Part shown: positions 45,672 to 55,282 of the stretch, piece after piece
How positions within the stretch are numbered: position 1 is the stretch's first letter
Layout: each line of letters begins with the position of its first letter
Assembly (NCBI RefSeq): GCF_004348535.1
Contig: NZ_SMJX01000015.1
Span: 1 to 55,387, forward strand
DNA length: 55,387 bases
Origin: Actinomadura sp. KC216
GTDB lineage: Bacteria > Actinomycetota > Actinomycetes > Streptosporangiales > Streptosporangiaceae
Reading direction: 5' to 3'
Position numbers and translations under genes: made by a program
The notes under the pieces: generated by a model
The model's database searches: none
What the model was told of the DNA's origin: nothing
The model's input: only the letters and a program-made list of their open reading frames with translations

Positions 45672-45687
45672 TCAAATGCCGCAAAGC
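45660..45687. promoter_or_regulatory. Perfect 11-bp inverted repeat before the DUF574 methyltransferase
   Basis: GCTTTGCGGCA and TGCCGCAAAGC flank a 6-base spacer, and a possible -10 TATGCT overlaps the left arm. It is a likely operator or a 5' UTR hairpin. The half-site TGCCGCAAAG recurs near 48649, upstream of the SulP gene. Confidence 0.6.
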
Positions 45688-45700
45688 GGGAGAGCGGGAG

Positions 45701-46543
45701 ATGCGCACCGTGAGCGATAATTCGGCCGATCCGGAGCGGGGCCGTTCGTCGGAGATCGACACGACGGTGCCTCAATCTGCGCGTGTATGGAACTACTTCC
45801 TGGGCGGCAAGGACAACTTCGCCGTCGACCGCGAAGTGGGCGATCAGTATAGGAAGACTTTCCCCGGGATCATCGATATAGCGCGTACCGATCGTGCCTT
45901 TCTCGGCCGGGCGGTTCGCCATTTGGCGGGTGAGGCGGGCGTCCGGCAGTTTCTGGACATCGGCACCGGGCTGCCGACCATGGACAATACCCATGAGGTC
46001 GCCCAGCGGGTAGCCCCCGAGGCGAAGATCGTCTATGTCGACAACGACCCGCTCGTCCTGGTGCACGCGAGGGCTTTGCTGACCAGCACCCCGCAGGGGG
46101 CGTGCAAATACATCGAGGCCGACCTGCGCGAGCCGGACAAGATCCTGGAAGGGGCCGCCGAGACGTTGGACTTCGGCAAGCCGGTGGCGGTCATGCTGCT
46201 GGCGATCCTGCAATTCATCCCGGACTTCGACAGGTCGTACGAGATCGTCATGCGCTTGCTGGCGGCGATGCCGTCGGGCAGTTACTTGGCGCTGACCCAC
46301 GCCACGCTCGACCTCGGCGGCCAGCCCGACATGGATGCGAACGCCGAGGCCCAGCGGACCTGGAACGAACGGGCCGCCGAGACCATCACCCCCCGCTCTC
46401 GCGACCAGATCCTTCGCTACTTTGACGGCTTGGAGCTGCTGGAGCCCGGCCTGGTGTCGCTGCCGCAATGGCGTCCCGAAGCCGTCCAGCGGGGGGAGCC
46501 CGGCGTGGTGGCCGGCTTTTGCGGGGTGGGCCGGAAGCCCTGA
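45701..46543 (+). CDS. DUF574 (Methyltransf_19) SAM-dependent methyltransferase
   Basis: The 280-aa protein begins with the family signature VPQSARVWNYFLGGKDNFAVDREVG and has motif I FLDIGTGLPTMDNTHEVAQ and motif II VYVDNDPLVLVHA. This family is greatly expanded in actinomycetes; members are thought to methylate small molecules or peptides, but few are characterised. The ATG at 45701 follows GGGAG. The GTG at 45710 is an alternative start. A perfect inverted repeat 14 bases upstream suggests dedicated regulation. Confidence 0.92.
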   Translation: MRTVSDNSADPERGRSSEIDTTVPQSARVWNYFLGGKDNFAVDREVGDQYRKTFPGIIDIARTDRAFLGRAVRHLAGEAGVRQFLDIGTGLPTMDNTHEVAQRVAPEAKIVYVDNDPLVLVHARALLTSTPQGACKYIEADLREPDKILEGAAETLDFGKPVAVMLLAILQFIPDFDRSYEIVMRLLAAMPSGSYLALTHATLDLGGQPDMDANAEAQRTWNERAAETITPRSRDQILRYFDGLELLEPGLVSLPQWRPEAVQRGEPGVVAGFCGVGRKP

Positions 46544-47088
46544 CGCGCCGCCGAGATCACCCGTAGAAGGCCAGCGCCTCGCGGATGGCGGTGCGCGGCG
46601 TTGACGGGTTTCGGTTCTCTTGCTCCTGGTTCGCTGTCAGCCCGAACCGGTGTTGGCGTACGCGTCGTTGCGGTGCGCTGTGCTCCTACCTGGAATCTAT
46701 TTGGATGTCTGCGTCGCCAACGCTGATGATCGGTCCGTACTCGCCGCGGGATCAGCGCATGCTCGTGCGGTCAGGACGCCGGGCCGGCGGCGGCGTGATC
46801 GCTGTACATGTACCCCGTCGCTCGATCACCACCCGCGGGGTCTCTACGGACCGGCGGCGGGTGGAGGCGTACTCACCGGCTGTCTGCAGCCCTGGTGGTA
46901 CGGCATCCTTGCCCGACGTCGCTATGGATGCCCTGTACAGCGACCTGAGCTGGGCCTACCTGGATGGACAGCTCGGTCTCGTCGGGTCGGTGCAGCCCCA
47001 TCCGCCCCGGTGTTGCCGTATCGACTATCTGCGACGATCCGCTCGGGCCCAGATCCCAGGACCCGGGTGACCGACGCTCGCGTACGGG
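46544..47088. other. Gene-free stretch between the DUF574 gene and SulP
   Basis: No frame on either strand shows recognisable protein features. A 10-base palindrome GTACATGTAC lies near 46803. Nothing else was seen. Confidence 0.5.
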
Positions 47089-48561
47089 TTACGTGGTGCG
47101 CACGCGGGGCGTGTCGATGACGGTTTTGAGCTTGTCGTGCTGCTCTTGGGTGGCTTGCGTGACCAGTTCGTGCTTGATGTGCGACGGCAGGCTCGTGATG
47201 TCCACGGTGACGCCGGCCTTGTGTGAATGGTCGATGAAGGTCAACAACGCCTTTGTGCCGGATGTGTCGATGTAGCTGACGTTGTCCAGGTTCAGCGACA
47301 GATGCGGCTGGCCGTTGCGTAGTGTGGAAAAGACATGGTCGACGGAAAGGAATGACAGCGGCCCTTGGATGCCGTAGGTGCCATTGTCCTGGACGATTGA
47401 GGCCTTGAATTGGCGTGATTGCAGGACATGGACGATGAGCGCCAATCCGACGCCGGTTGCGACCGCCACGGTGAGGTCGACCAGCACCGTGACGATCATT
47501 GTCGCGAACATCACGGCGACGTCGCCTCGGGGGGAGACGTGCGCTTTGCGGATGCTCTGCCAATCGATCATGCCGAGCGCGGTCAAAATCAGGATCCCTG
47601 ACAGCACCGCGAGGGGAATGTATCGAACGACGGCTCCGAGGCCGACCACCAGGGCCAGGAGGATGACGCTGTGCGTGGCGGCCGACAGCGCGGTGCGGCC
47701 GCCGTTTCTGACATTGACCACCGACCGGACGGTCGCGCCGGCGCTTGCCAGCCCGCCGAATAGCCCGCTGGCGATGTTCCCGAGGCCCTGGCCGACCAGT
47801 TCCCTGTTGCTGCGATGCCGACCGCCGGTGATGTTGTCCATGACGACCGACGTGAGCAGTGAATCGATCGACCCCAGCAAGGCGATGCTGAGCGCGGGCA
47901 GCACCAGGGAGAGGATCAGCGATCCGCTGAGCGAGGGAAGGGTGATCGAGGGGATCGATTCAGGGATCTGGCCGATGTAGTCCACCGCTGCGTTGAGCGG
48001 GACGGGCCCGAGGCGCACGCCCTGGAGCAGCGAGTCGGCGAGCCGCAATGCCAAGGTGACGGCCACCAGCGCGATCAGGCTCGCGGGAATCGACCTGATC
48101 AGGCGCGCCGACACGAGCATGAGCACGATCGTGACCGCCACCACCAGGAAACTGCGCTGTACCTGATCGATCTCACCCAGGATGATGATCAGCGCGATCC
48201 CGCCCATGAATCCCGACACGACCGGATGGGGTATGTAGCGGATCAAAGATCCGATCCTGCACAGCCCGAAAAGTATCTGGAACACGCCCGCCATGATGAA
48301 AGCGACGAACGCGGCCTGGAGCCCGTGCGCGGCGATCACCCCGGTAGCGACCACGGTGATGGGGCCGGTCGGGCCTGTCACTTGGGCGGGGGTACCGCCA
48401 GCCACGGCCGCGAAGAACCCGGCGAAGATCGCGCCGTACAGGCCGACGAGCGCACCTTCGGAACTGCCGGTCGCGGTGATTCCGAAGGCGATCGCCAATG
48501 GCAAGGCCACGACGGCCACAGTCAGGCCGGAAAGAATCTCCTGCGCAATGTGTTTGAACAA
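47089..48561 (-). CDS. SulP-family anion (bicarbonate/sulfate) transporter with STAS domain
   Basis: About 490 aa from the proposed TTG at 48561. Residues ~10-400 form the SulP membrane domain (SGLTVAVVALPLAIAFGI, GGTPAQVTGPTGPITVV, GQGLGNIASGLFGG) and ~420-490 a STAS domain with VSYIDTSGTKALLTFID. Members move bicarbonate, sulfate or other anions. AGGTGG precedes the TTG. The frame is open to 48906, but that 115-residue extension is unlike any SulP N-terminus. A carbonic anhydrase is transcribed divergently, which favours bicarbonate as substrate. Confidence 0.9.
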   Translation of the reverse strand: MFKHIAQEILSGLTVAVVALPLAIAFGITATGSSEGALVGLYGAIFAGFFAAVAGGTPAQVTGPTGPITVVATGVIAAHGLQAAFVAFIMAGVFQILFGLCRIGSLIRYIPHPVVSGFMGGIALIIILGEIDQVQRSFLVVAVTIVLMLVSARLIRSIPASLIALVAVTLALRLADSLLQGVRLGPVPLNAAVDYIGQIPESIPSITLPSLSGSLILSLVLPALSIALLGSIDSLLTSVVMDNITGGRHRSNRELVGQGLGNIASGLFGGLASAGATVRSVVNVRNGGRTALSAATHSVILLALVVGLGAVVRYIPLAVLSGILILTALGMIDWQSIRKAHVSPRGDVAVMFATMIVTVLVDLTVAVATGVGLALIVHVLQSRQFKASIVQDNGTYGIQGPLSFLSVDHVFSTLRNGQPHLSLNLDNVSYIDTSGTKALLTFIDHSHKAGVTVDITSLPSHIKHELVTQATQEQHDKLKTVIDTPRVRTT

Positions 48562-48950
48562 CGGGCGCCACCTTGGTCCACAGCTCGCATCGACCCACCA
48601 TGAGCCGAACTGCCGACCAGACTTCCCGGCGCTCCTTGTTGCAAAGATGCCGCAAAGACCGCTTCGAAGCAAGGGGGGATATCGCGAGTTGAGTTGTTTG
48701 GACCGGTCCGCGGGACCCAGGGTCGTGGACGCACCGGTGATCAGCTGCGAAGATTCCGATTCACTCGACTTCTTCGGTTTTCCCGGTATCGGCCGCCGAC
48801 CTTGGTCTCCCATTCGGTCCATCGGCCTTTCACCCGGCCGACCACTCTCAGGTGTGTTCGGTGCCTCCGCAACCCTCAGTCCGCGGCCGCCCGCCGCAGA
48901 ACCCACGGCAGCCTGCCGACCTGACGGCCTGCCACGTAGAGTCTGCTGCT

Positions 48951-49595
48951 ATGACCGACAACCCAGAGCTGGCGCCTCGATCGGCCTTGGAGATGCTGTT
49001 GGCCGGCAACCGGCGGTTCGTGGCCGGCACCCCGCAGCATCCCAACCAGGACGCCGCCCGCCGCACCGAGGTCACCGCGGCTCAGCGCCCCTTCGCCGTG
49101 CTGTTCGGGTGCTCCGACTCCCGGCTGGCCGCCGAGATCATCTTTGATCGCGGTCTGGGAGACCTGTTCGTCGTGCGCACGGCGGGACACGTCCTGGGAC
49201 CCGAAGTGCTGGGCAGCATCGAATACGGGGTCAGCGTCCTGGACGCCCCCCTGGTGGTCGTACTGGGCCATGACTCGTGTGGTGCGGTAAGGGCCACACA
49301 AACCGCGCTGGAGCAGGGCGTACCGCCCATCGGTTACGTCCGTGACGTGATCGAACGCGTGGCCCCCAGTGTGCTCACCGCGCACGCCGCCGGGCGCCTC
49401 CAGGAGGAGGAGATCCTGAGCGAGCACATCGCGCACACCGTTGACCTCTTGCTGGACCGCTCTCGTGTTCTCGCCGAGCGGACCGCCACCGGCGGGGCCG
49501 CCGTCGTGGGCCTGCGCTACAACCTGGCCGACGGCCGCGCACAGCTCGTCGCAACCCGCGGCCCCGACGCCACTCTTGACGCCTCCCGGCCTTGA
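48951..49595 (+). CDS. Beta-class carbonic anhydrase
   Basis: The 214-aa protein has the beta-carbonic-anhydrase zinc and dyad residues: GCSDSR (Cys, Asp, Arg) and VLGHDSCGAV (His, Cys). It interconverts CO2 and bicarbonate in the cytoplasm. The ATG at 48951 has no ribosome-binding site, but TAGAGT (48937-48942) would give a leaderless message. It is divergent from the SulP gene, a combination also seen as direct SulP-CA fusions in other bacteria, so a bicarbonate-uptake pair is likely. Confidence 0.92.
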   Translation: MTDNPELAPRSALEMLLAGNRRFVAGTPQHPNQDAARRTEVTAAQRPFAVLFGCSDSRLAAEIIFDRGLGDLFVVRTAGHVLGPEVLGSIEYGVSVLDAPLVVVLGHDSCGAVRATQTALEQGVPPIGYVRDVIERVAPSVLTAHAAGRLQEEEILSEHIAHTVDLLLDRSRVLAERTATGGAAVVGLRYNLADGRAQLVATRGPDATLDASRP

Positions 49596-49899
49596 GGCGG
49601 GACAGCTTGATCATGATGTGCGGGTCGCCCGGCCTTCGGCAGTCCAGCGGTACCCGCAGGTCGGCGCAGCGCAAGCGCGGATGGTGCGGCTCGTCGGCTT
49701 ACGCCAATGGGCACTGGCTCCAGGTCAACGGGGAACCTGCGTGGCAATCGTGCCGCCGCGATAGGCGGTAGCGTCTTACCGCGACGCTGGATGCGCCGGT
49801 GAAGACCACTCCGTTGTGCGCGAAGCTTGCCGCTTGCCGGCCTTGCCCTCGTCGGTTCGCGGACGGTTATCAACGACCTCGACTCGCTCGGGGGTCGGC
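49596..49899. other. Short gene-free stretch
   Basis: The frames here are shadows or tails of shifted frames. A GC-rich repeat follows the carbonic anhydrase stop (CCCGGCCTTGAGGCGGG) and may act as a terminator. Nothing else was recognised. Confidence 0.4.
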
Positions 49900-50523
49900 T
49901 CATTCCAAGAACGGTGCGTCGGACACCGGAGCGAAGCGCGCCTGGAAGAACCGCAGGGTGTCGGGTTCGTGGACGAACCGAAGGCCGCGGGTGATCGGGT
50001 CGCGTTGGCGCAACACGTGGATCAGGCTGTCGGCGACGAGGTCCATGTGGCTTTGGGTGTATGTGCGGCGTGGCACGGTGAGGCGGGCCAGTTCGAGCGG
50101 CGGGAAACGATCGAGACCGGTGGCGGGATCGCGACCGGTGGAGGCTGCGCCGCGTTCGGTGGAGCGAACTCCGGAGTCGAGGTAGAGCACGGCGGCGAGC
50201 GTCTGGGCCGGGAACTGTTCGTGAGGCAGGGTGAGGAAGGAACGCGGCGGCGGCGAGGCAGGCGGCGTGGCCGCCCACTGGGGGGACGATCGGGATGTCG
50301 GCGGCGGTCAACCGTTGTCCGAGATAGGCGACCTGCTCGACACGCGTACGGATGGTGTCTTCCTGGACTGATTCGGCGATGCCCTGGGCGACCGCCTCCA
50401 TGTCGCGTCCGGACATGCCGCCGTAGTTGTGTAGCCCCTCGTAGAGAACGGCGAGGTTCCGTGCCCACTCGGCCGGGCCGGTGCACGGAAGGCGAGCCAG
50501 CCGCCGATGTTGGCGTAACTGAG
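49900..50523 (-). pseudogene. Frameshifted C-terminal half of tryptophanase (or tyrosine phenol-lyase)
   Basis: Read across frames, the minus strand gives SYANIGGWLAF, then NYGGMSGRDMEAVAQGI with VAYLGQRLTAADIPIVPPVG and GGHAACL, then VLYLDSGVRSTERGA, LELARLTVPRRTYTQSHMD and LRFVHEPDTLRFFQARF. The order matches the C-terminal half of TnaA/Tpl beta-eliminating lyases. The PLP-lysine region is missing or degraded, and at least two frameshifts are needed, so no enzyme is made. It lies about 6 kb from the anthranilate genes. Confidence 0.72.
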
Positions 50524-51955
50524 CGGTTCTTCGGGCGGGATCACCTGGTGACCGAGTTGCTGACCCAGCTGCGCGAGAGCCGGTTGCTGGTGTTGGTCGG
50601 CCCGGGCCCGTTCCACCTCACCAGCACGAACTCCTCGGCGCTCGATGAGCTGGGCCGTGGCAAATACCGGGCGCGGCAGGTGCCGCAACAGCAGCCGGTA
50701 CCCGTAGCGGGAGGCCTCCAGACCCTTGACCTCCCGGAGCAGAAGCCCGTATCGGAGTGTCGTCCTGTGTAGGCCCAGCCTGCCGAAGAACTCCTGCAAC
50801 GCTGCGGTGTTAGCGGCCGACGTCTCGGAGCGATAAGGCGGAGCCACATGCAACACCTCCGTGAGCGACCGCCGGTTGACCTGGACGTCCCTGGCCGCGC
50901 TGGTCAGGCGGTCGTGGCACGTCCACCAGGTGCGCCCCCATGACGGCGTCCACCGATTCAGGCTTGCCTCCTCCCGCAACAGGTGGAGAAGCCCCAGCAG
51001 GGTCACTGTTCCTGGCGACGCCCCTGCTGATCGGTGGGTTCCTGCGGAGGGCTCATGCTGACCACTGTCGGCGCGGACCATCAGAGCAGACTTCAGCCGG
51101 ATCCGGCTTCCCTCCTCGTCCTCGGCAACGGCCGTGGTGCTGTAGTGCGACCGTCCCGACTCGGCGGTCTTGAAGAACTCAGAGGGTTGTTCGTTAGGTA
51201 TTGCTCCGTTTATTGGCGAAAAGCCCCTATTGGGGTTCGGTGGCCAGGTCCCGGCCGACGAGGCGTTTGAGTTTGGCGCGAATGCCCTCGACGGTGTTCG
51301 AGGTGGTGATGGTGTTTGGCCGCCGCGACACCGCGACACGGCCGCCCGGCGCCGGGCTCGTCAGCTCCGACGGCCGCACCACCCTGGTCCCGGTCCACCT
51401 CCACGCTGGCGGCGACGCCCAGCTGCCCGAAGCGGCGGCGGACCTGAGCGATGCCGCGACCGGGTCAGGCTTCCCGCAGGCGCCTCCGCGGACGTGACAG
51501 GGGAGTGGCCGGTCTGGGCGGACGAGCCCGAGTGGAGGGATCCCTTGTCGGATCTGCGCCAACGGAAAGCGACCCCCATCGTGGTCTTCGTTGTCTCCGA
51601 GCCGTCAAAGTTCACGACTCGACAGCGCGTGCAGGTCGACGGCGATCCGCTTGTCGTTCTTGGTCCAGCCGCACATCGCCGACCCCACCACTCACTGCCT
51701 CCGACACTCGATGTGGTAGACGCCCCTCACGAAGGCGAGGGGCCACCGCAGCGGGTTGCTGCCGTGGACGCCGCTCGTGCCAGGCAGCCCCGCCGGCCTG
51801 GCCGCCAACGTCGCCGACCATCGGTGGTTGGCCGCCTCACCGCCCATGAAGTACTGATGCGGCAAATCAGGCACATTTCTGCGGGGAAGTCCGAGCGCGG
51901 CAATGCCCTAGCGAACGGTGGAGCGCGAAGGCGGGAGCGCCCCACCGAGTGGGGC
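50524..51955. other. Degenerate stretch without a recognisable intact gene
   Basis: A minus-strand frame (50308-51339) includes a protein-like stretch around 50600-50850 (LQEFFGRLGLHRTTLRYG, LLLREVKGLEASRYGYR) that I cannot assign. Another minus-strand segment near 51609-51685 reads MCGWTKNDKRIAVDLHAL and then stops, as a gene tail would. Near 51210-51300 the minus strand gives NTVEGIRAKLKRLVGRDL, possibly transposase-derived. All look like remains. Confidence 0.4.
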
Positions 51956-52175
51956 TTAGATGGTTTCGACTCTGGTATCTGGCTGGGTGGCGGTGGCTTT
52001 GCGTGTCGATGGGACGGCGAGTGCGACCAGGGCCCCGGCCACGGACAGGGCCGGTGCGACGATGACCGCCATCTGCATCCCGTTGACGACGGCGACGGCG
52101 GTGTCCGTGTTTCCGGGTGCTGCGATGGCCACTAGCATGCGAGCCCGACCGCGCTGCCGATCTGCTGCGAGGTCG
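51956..52175 (-). pseudogene. C-terminal fragment of an MFS transporter
   Basis: The minus strand reads TSQQIGSAVGLA, shifts frame at about 52138, and continues MLVAIAAPGNTDTAVAVVNG and VIVAPALSVAGALVALAVP before a stop at 51956. This matches the last two spans of EmrB/QacA-type MFS exporters. The main body of the gene is gone. Confidence 0.6.
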
Positions 52176-52199
52176 GTAAGCCACCAGGACGTCGGCGCA

Positions 52200-53028
52200 G
52201 CGGTCCACGGCCACCCCGACGATCGGTTTCCAGGCTTGGCCCTGACCCTGACGTAGGGGACATTGACCGGTGCACCGCCGGCGTCGGTGGTGTTGCGCCA
52301 CATCAGGCCGCTGTTGGCCGTCTGGCCCGGTTCCAGGACCACCGGCCGGGCCGGGGCATCGAAGTCGGACATGGTGGCGATGCCGCCGCTGCCCTTGAGG
52401 ATCTTGACGGTGGGTTCGGGTTTTCTGTCCTCGTCGAGAAGTTGGAGGAGCGGGAAGCCGTTGAGGTGGTAGGCGCGGCTTCCGCAGTTGGTCAGACGTA
52501 GTCCTATTACGCGTAGCCCATGGCGGCGTTTCCGGCGTCGGTCGTCAGTCGCATTCCGGAAGACGGGCAAGGGCCGGTCTCTGCTGGAGCCTCGGCGGTG
52601 GGGACGCGCCGGACTTTGGCGATGCGAACACGCCCCTTGTCGCCGCGCAGGTCTGGGGAGGAGCCGTTCAGGCGGACGGTGCGCCTGACGGTCTGGCCGG
52701 GTCCCACGGCGGGCGTCGTCTGCTTGGTGTTCTCCAGCACCGCGCCAGAGGTGGAAAGGGCGTCAAAGGTGATGGTGTAGGTGAAGGGTTCGCTCTCGTG
52801 GTTGGTGACCTCGAACTCGGCGGAGATCGCCGGGGGTGTCTTCTGGTGGGACCAGCCGGTCATGCTGGTGATCTTCACCCCGTCCTGCGCCAGAGCATCA
52901 AGGGCACCGGGAAGAGTCGGGCTGCCGGATGCGGCTGCGTTCACGCCGTCGGCCGCTGAATCGCCCTGCGTGCCGCACGCCGTGATGGACACGGCACAGG
53001 CGAGGACAGTGGACAGTGCGGGGAGCAT
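52200..53028 (-). pseudogene. Lipoprotein with DUF4232-type domain, frameshifted
   Basis: The first frame starts MLPALSTVLACAVSITACGT, a good lipoprotein signal, passes through a beta-sandwich-like region (ISAEFEVTNHESEPFTYTIT) and reaches CPSSGMRLTTDAGNAAMG, where it meets TAA. The next frame continues at once with LRVIGLRLTNCGSRAYHLNG and FPLLQLLD, the conserved start of DUF4232. One missing or extra base at about 52515-52520 explains the break. A second shift lies near 52235. A sequencing error could explain the first break, but the decayed surroundings favour a real mutation. Confidence 0.65.
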
Positions 53029-53440
53029 CCGGCCATCCCACCATAAGCGCGAGGATGTGAGCGCAGCGGCGTCTGGATGCGCACGCTGCGCGGGCACGGC
53101 TTCACCCAGACCGAATGTGACACCGTGCACGCCCAGTGCGGGCGTCGACTGGATCGAGACCGGCCGCCAGCGCGGCGCGTCCCCACGCCGACCACACGCC
53201 CGATTCTCCCCGCTCGGCACATGGCTGTCTGGAGTGAAGATCACCAAATATGGAATGGCTCGAAGCTGGCTTGACGAGCATCTGCTTGATCGTCTGTGCT
53301 CCTCAGCGCCGTAGCCAAGCTACGGACGCGGTGCGATCCCGCAACGCCGCGAAGGCAGGATGCCGTCCTTCCCCGCCATCCTCGGGCCGCCCGAGGCCCC
53401 CCGCGGGTCCTTGGTAGGCACCGGGATGTGACCTGCCAGG
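53029..53440. other. Gene-free stretch upstream of the lipoprotein relic
   Basis: No convincing frame on either strand. It should contain the former promoter of the minus-strand lipoprotein gene. Nothing else was seen. Confidence 0.4.
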
Positions 53441-54457
53441 TCATTCCAGGTCTAGGTCCCTGGGCACGGCCATCGGATGTAAGTCGGCGCGGATGTCTTC
53501 CAGGCGGGCCAGATGGCGCCAGCGTCCGTGGCTGGTGGCAACGTCGACCGAGACCTGGACTACGAGGGTGGGTTGGACGCGGTGGTAGCGGGTGGGGGCC
53601 GCGGTGGTTGGGAGCCCGCTGGCCCATCCGGCCGGAAGTTCGGCCGGCCATGGGTGCTCGGCATCGCCCGGGTGCCGGGGGGCCAGATGCGCGGTCAGCT
53701 CGTCACGGAGCCGCGCGGGCGGCGGACCGGTCCGGCCGACCACGCGCAGTCTCCCACTGCCGCTGGGATAGCGGCCCAGCAGCAGACTGGTCACCGCGGT
53801 GGGAGTACCTGTGTAGCCGCCCACGATCGCGAGTGTCTCGTCGCGGTGCTTGAGCTTGTACCAGCCGCGCACCCCGGCCCGGTACAGCCCACCCGAGGCC
53901 TTGATCACGACACCCTCGACCGCCTGGGCTGTCAGTAGCTCCAACCAGAGCCGGGCTCGGCCTTGGGAGGTCTCCTGCGGGCACAACAACACCAGGCCAG
54001 CGGCCGGTGTGTCGCGCAGGAGGCATTCCAGTACCGTCCGCCGTTCTCTCAGTGGCCGGCTACGCAGGTCGCCTTGCTCGGCTGTCTCCAGGCAGTCGAA
54101 CACCACGTAGGTGATCGGCGTGTGGCGGGCGAGCCGAAGGGCTCGGCGGCGGCCGGAACCGAGACGCTGCTCCAGCGCCTCGAAGTCCAGCTTGCCGGTC
54201 GTGGGCGACCAGTGGACCAGTTCGCCGTCCAGGACGGTCCCCGCCGGTAGTTGCGCGGTGATCGCTGCCGCGGTCTCAGGGAAGGAGTCGGTGAGCCGGG
54301 TGAGGGAGCGCGAGTAGAGCTCTGTCCGGCCGTCGTCGCGGATGTGGGCTTGGCAGCGGAAGCCGTCGAACTTCGGCTCGTACACCCAGTCGTTGCCAGG
54401 GGGAAAGTCGTCGACGGGCTTGGCGAGCATGGGCGCGACAGGGTCGTGGATGTGCAT
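53441..54457 (-). CDS. ATP-dependent DNA ligase (LigC/LigD ligase-domain type)
   Basis: The 338-aa protein has motif I EPKFDGFR with the adenylated Lys, motif III/IIIa ITYVVFDCLE, motif IV VEGVVIKA and motif V WYKLKHR, followed by an OB-fold domain. It matches stand-alone ligases of the LigC/LigD ligase-domain family used in actinobacterial end joining or base-excision repair. No Ku or polymerase-domain gene is adjacent. I choose MHIHDPVAP at 54457, since the family begins just before the PMLA motif; the frame is open to 54538. Confidence 0.88.
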   Translation of the reverse strand: MHIHDPVAPMLAKPVDDFPPGNDWVYEPKFDGFRCQAHIRDDGRTELYSRSLTRLTDSFPETAAAITAQLPAGTVLDGELVHWSPTTGKLDFEALEQRLGSGRRRALRLARHTPITYVVFDCLETAEQGDLRSRPLRERRTVLECLLRDTPAAGLVLLCPQETSQGRARLWLELLTAQAVEGVVIKASGGLYRAGVRGWYKLKHRDETLAIVGGYTGTPTAVTSLLLGRYPSGSGRLRVVGRTGPPPARLRDELTAHLAPRHPGDAEHPWPAELPAGWASGLPTTAAPTRYHRVQPTLVVQVSVDVATSHGRWRHLARLEDIRADLHPMAVPRDLDLE

Positions 54458-54538
54458 GACGGCTCGCGCACCCCCGAACGTTTGCCTCGCCCGTCCCCTT
54501 CCTTCTGCCTGTGCTACCCCTGTGAGCTGGCCAAACAA

Positions 54539-54947
54539 TCACGTCGCTCTAGGGCGCGGGGATGACGGGTGGGTGATAAAGCGGGCGGCGTCCAGCTCGA
54601 CGCGGCATCGGGCGTAATGGATGCTGAGCCGCTGAATGGCGGCGATCGCCGGTTCGAATCGCCGGGTCAGGTCGCGGTCGGCGGCGCGCAACCGGGCGTT
54701 GGTCTGCCGGAGCGCGCGGTAGGAGTCACCGGCGCCGCTGATGGCGTTGTCGATGTCGGCGTCGGAGGGATCGGAGGAGCGTCTGGCCAGCTCGGCGCAG
54801 ATCGCGGGATAGTGCCGTCGGAACGTGGTGTTGGGTAGTCCGAACTGGTGGGCCAGCGCCAGGACGCTGGGCGGCCGGTCTGCTGGTGGCGGCGTCGATG
54901 GCGGCTCGGACCTGGTCGGTGCTCGGCGGCGGCCGGTGACTGGTCAT
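54539..54947 (-). pseudogene. Frameshifted small helper-like gene of mobile-element type
   Basis: Starting at the ATG at 54947 (MTSHRPPPSTDQVRAAIDAA), the frame breaks near 54880 and continues in another as SVLALAHQFGLPNTTFRRHY, LRQTNARLRAADRDLTRRFE and AIAAIQRLSIHYARCRVELD to a stop at 54539. The helix-turn-helix-like segment plus coiled coil resembles small proteins that accompany site-specific recombinases in actinomycetes. One frameshift disrupts it. Identification is by pattern only. Confidence 0.5.
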
Positions 54948-55282
54948 GGCTACTGGCACCCCTTGTGCTTCCAATCGCTCCCGAGCCGCCTCTACCCGGG
55001 GCCGCACCCGCGACCCCGATAGCGATCACGTCGCCATTACTGGGCGCCGGGTGGCCGGTCACCCCATTACCGCGTGGCCGGCGGCACCCACACCGACGGG
55101 CTGGACGCCGCATTCCCCGCCCTCGTCCGGCCATTGGAACCCGACTTTCCTGATCGCCTTCGGCCAGCCGGCGTGTCCTGGACGCAGCGCGGCCTCCGAC
55201 TGGAGTGACCGGCCCGAACCTCCGCTCGGGCCTCCCTGCCCGGGGGCGGCCTGGGCGGTGTCGGTAAGGTTTGTGGTGGCAT
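54948..55282. other. Gene-free stretch before the riboswitch
   Basis: No protein-like frame. It should contain the promoter for the rightward riboswitch transcript. Nothing specific was identified. Confidence 0.4.

Noticed and set aside
51170..52135. 321-codon plus-strand frame
   Set aside because: It crosses the MFS relic in antisense and shows only shadow-type sequence.
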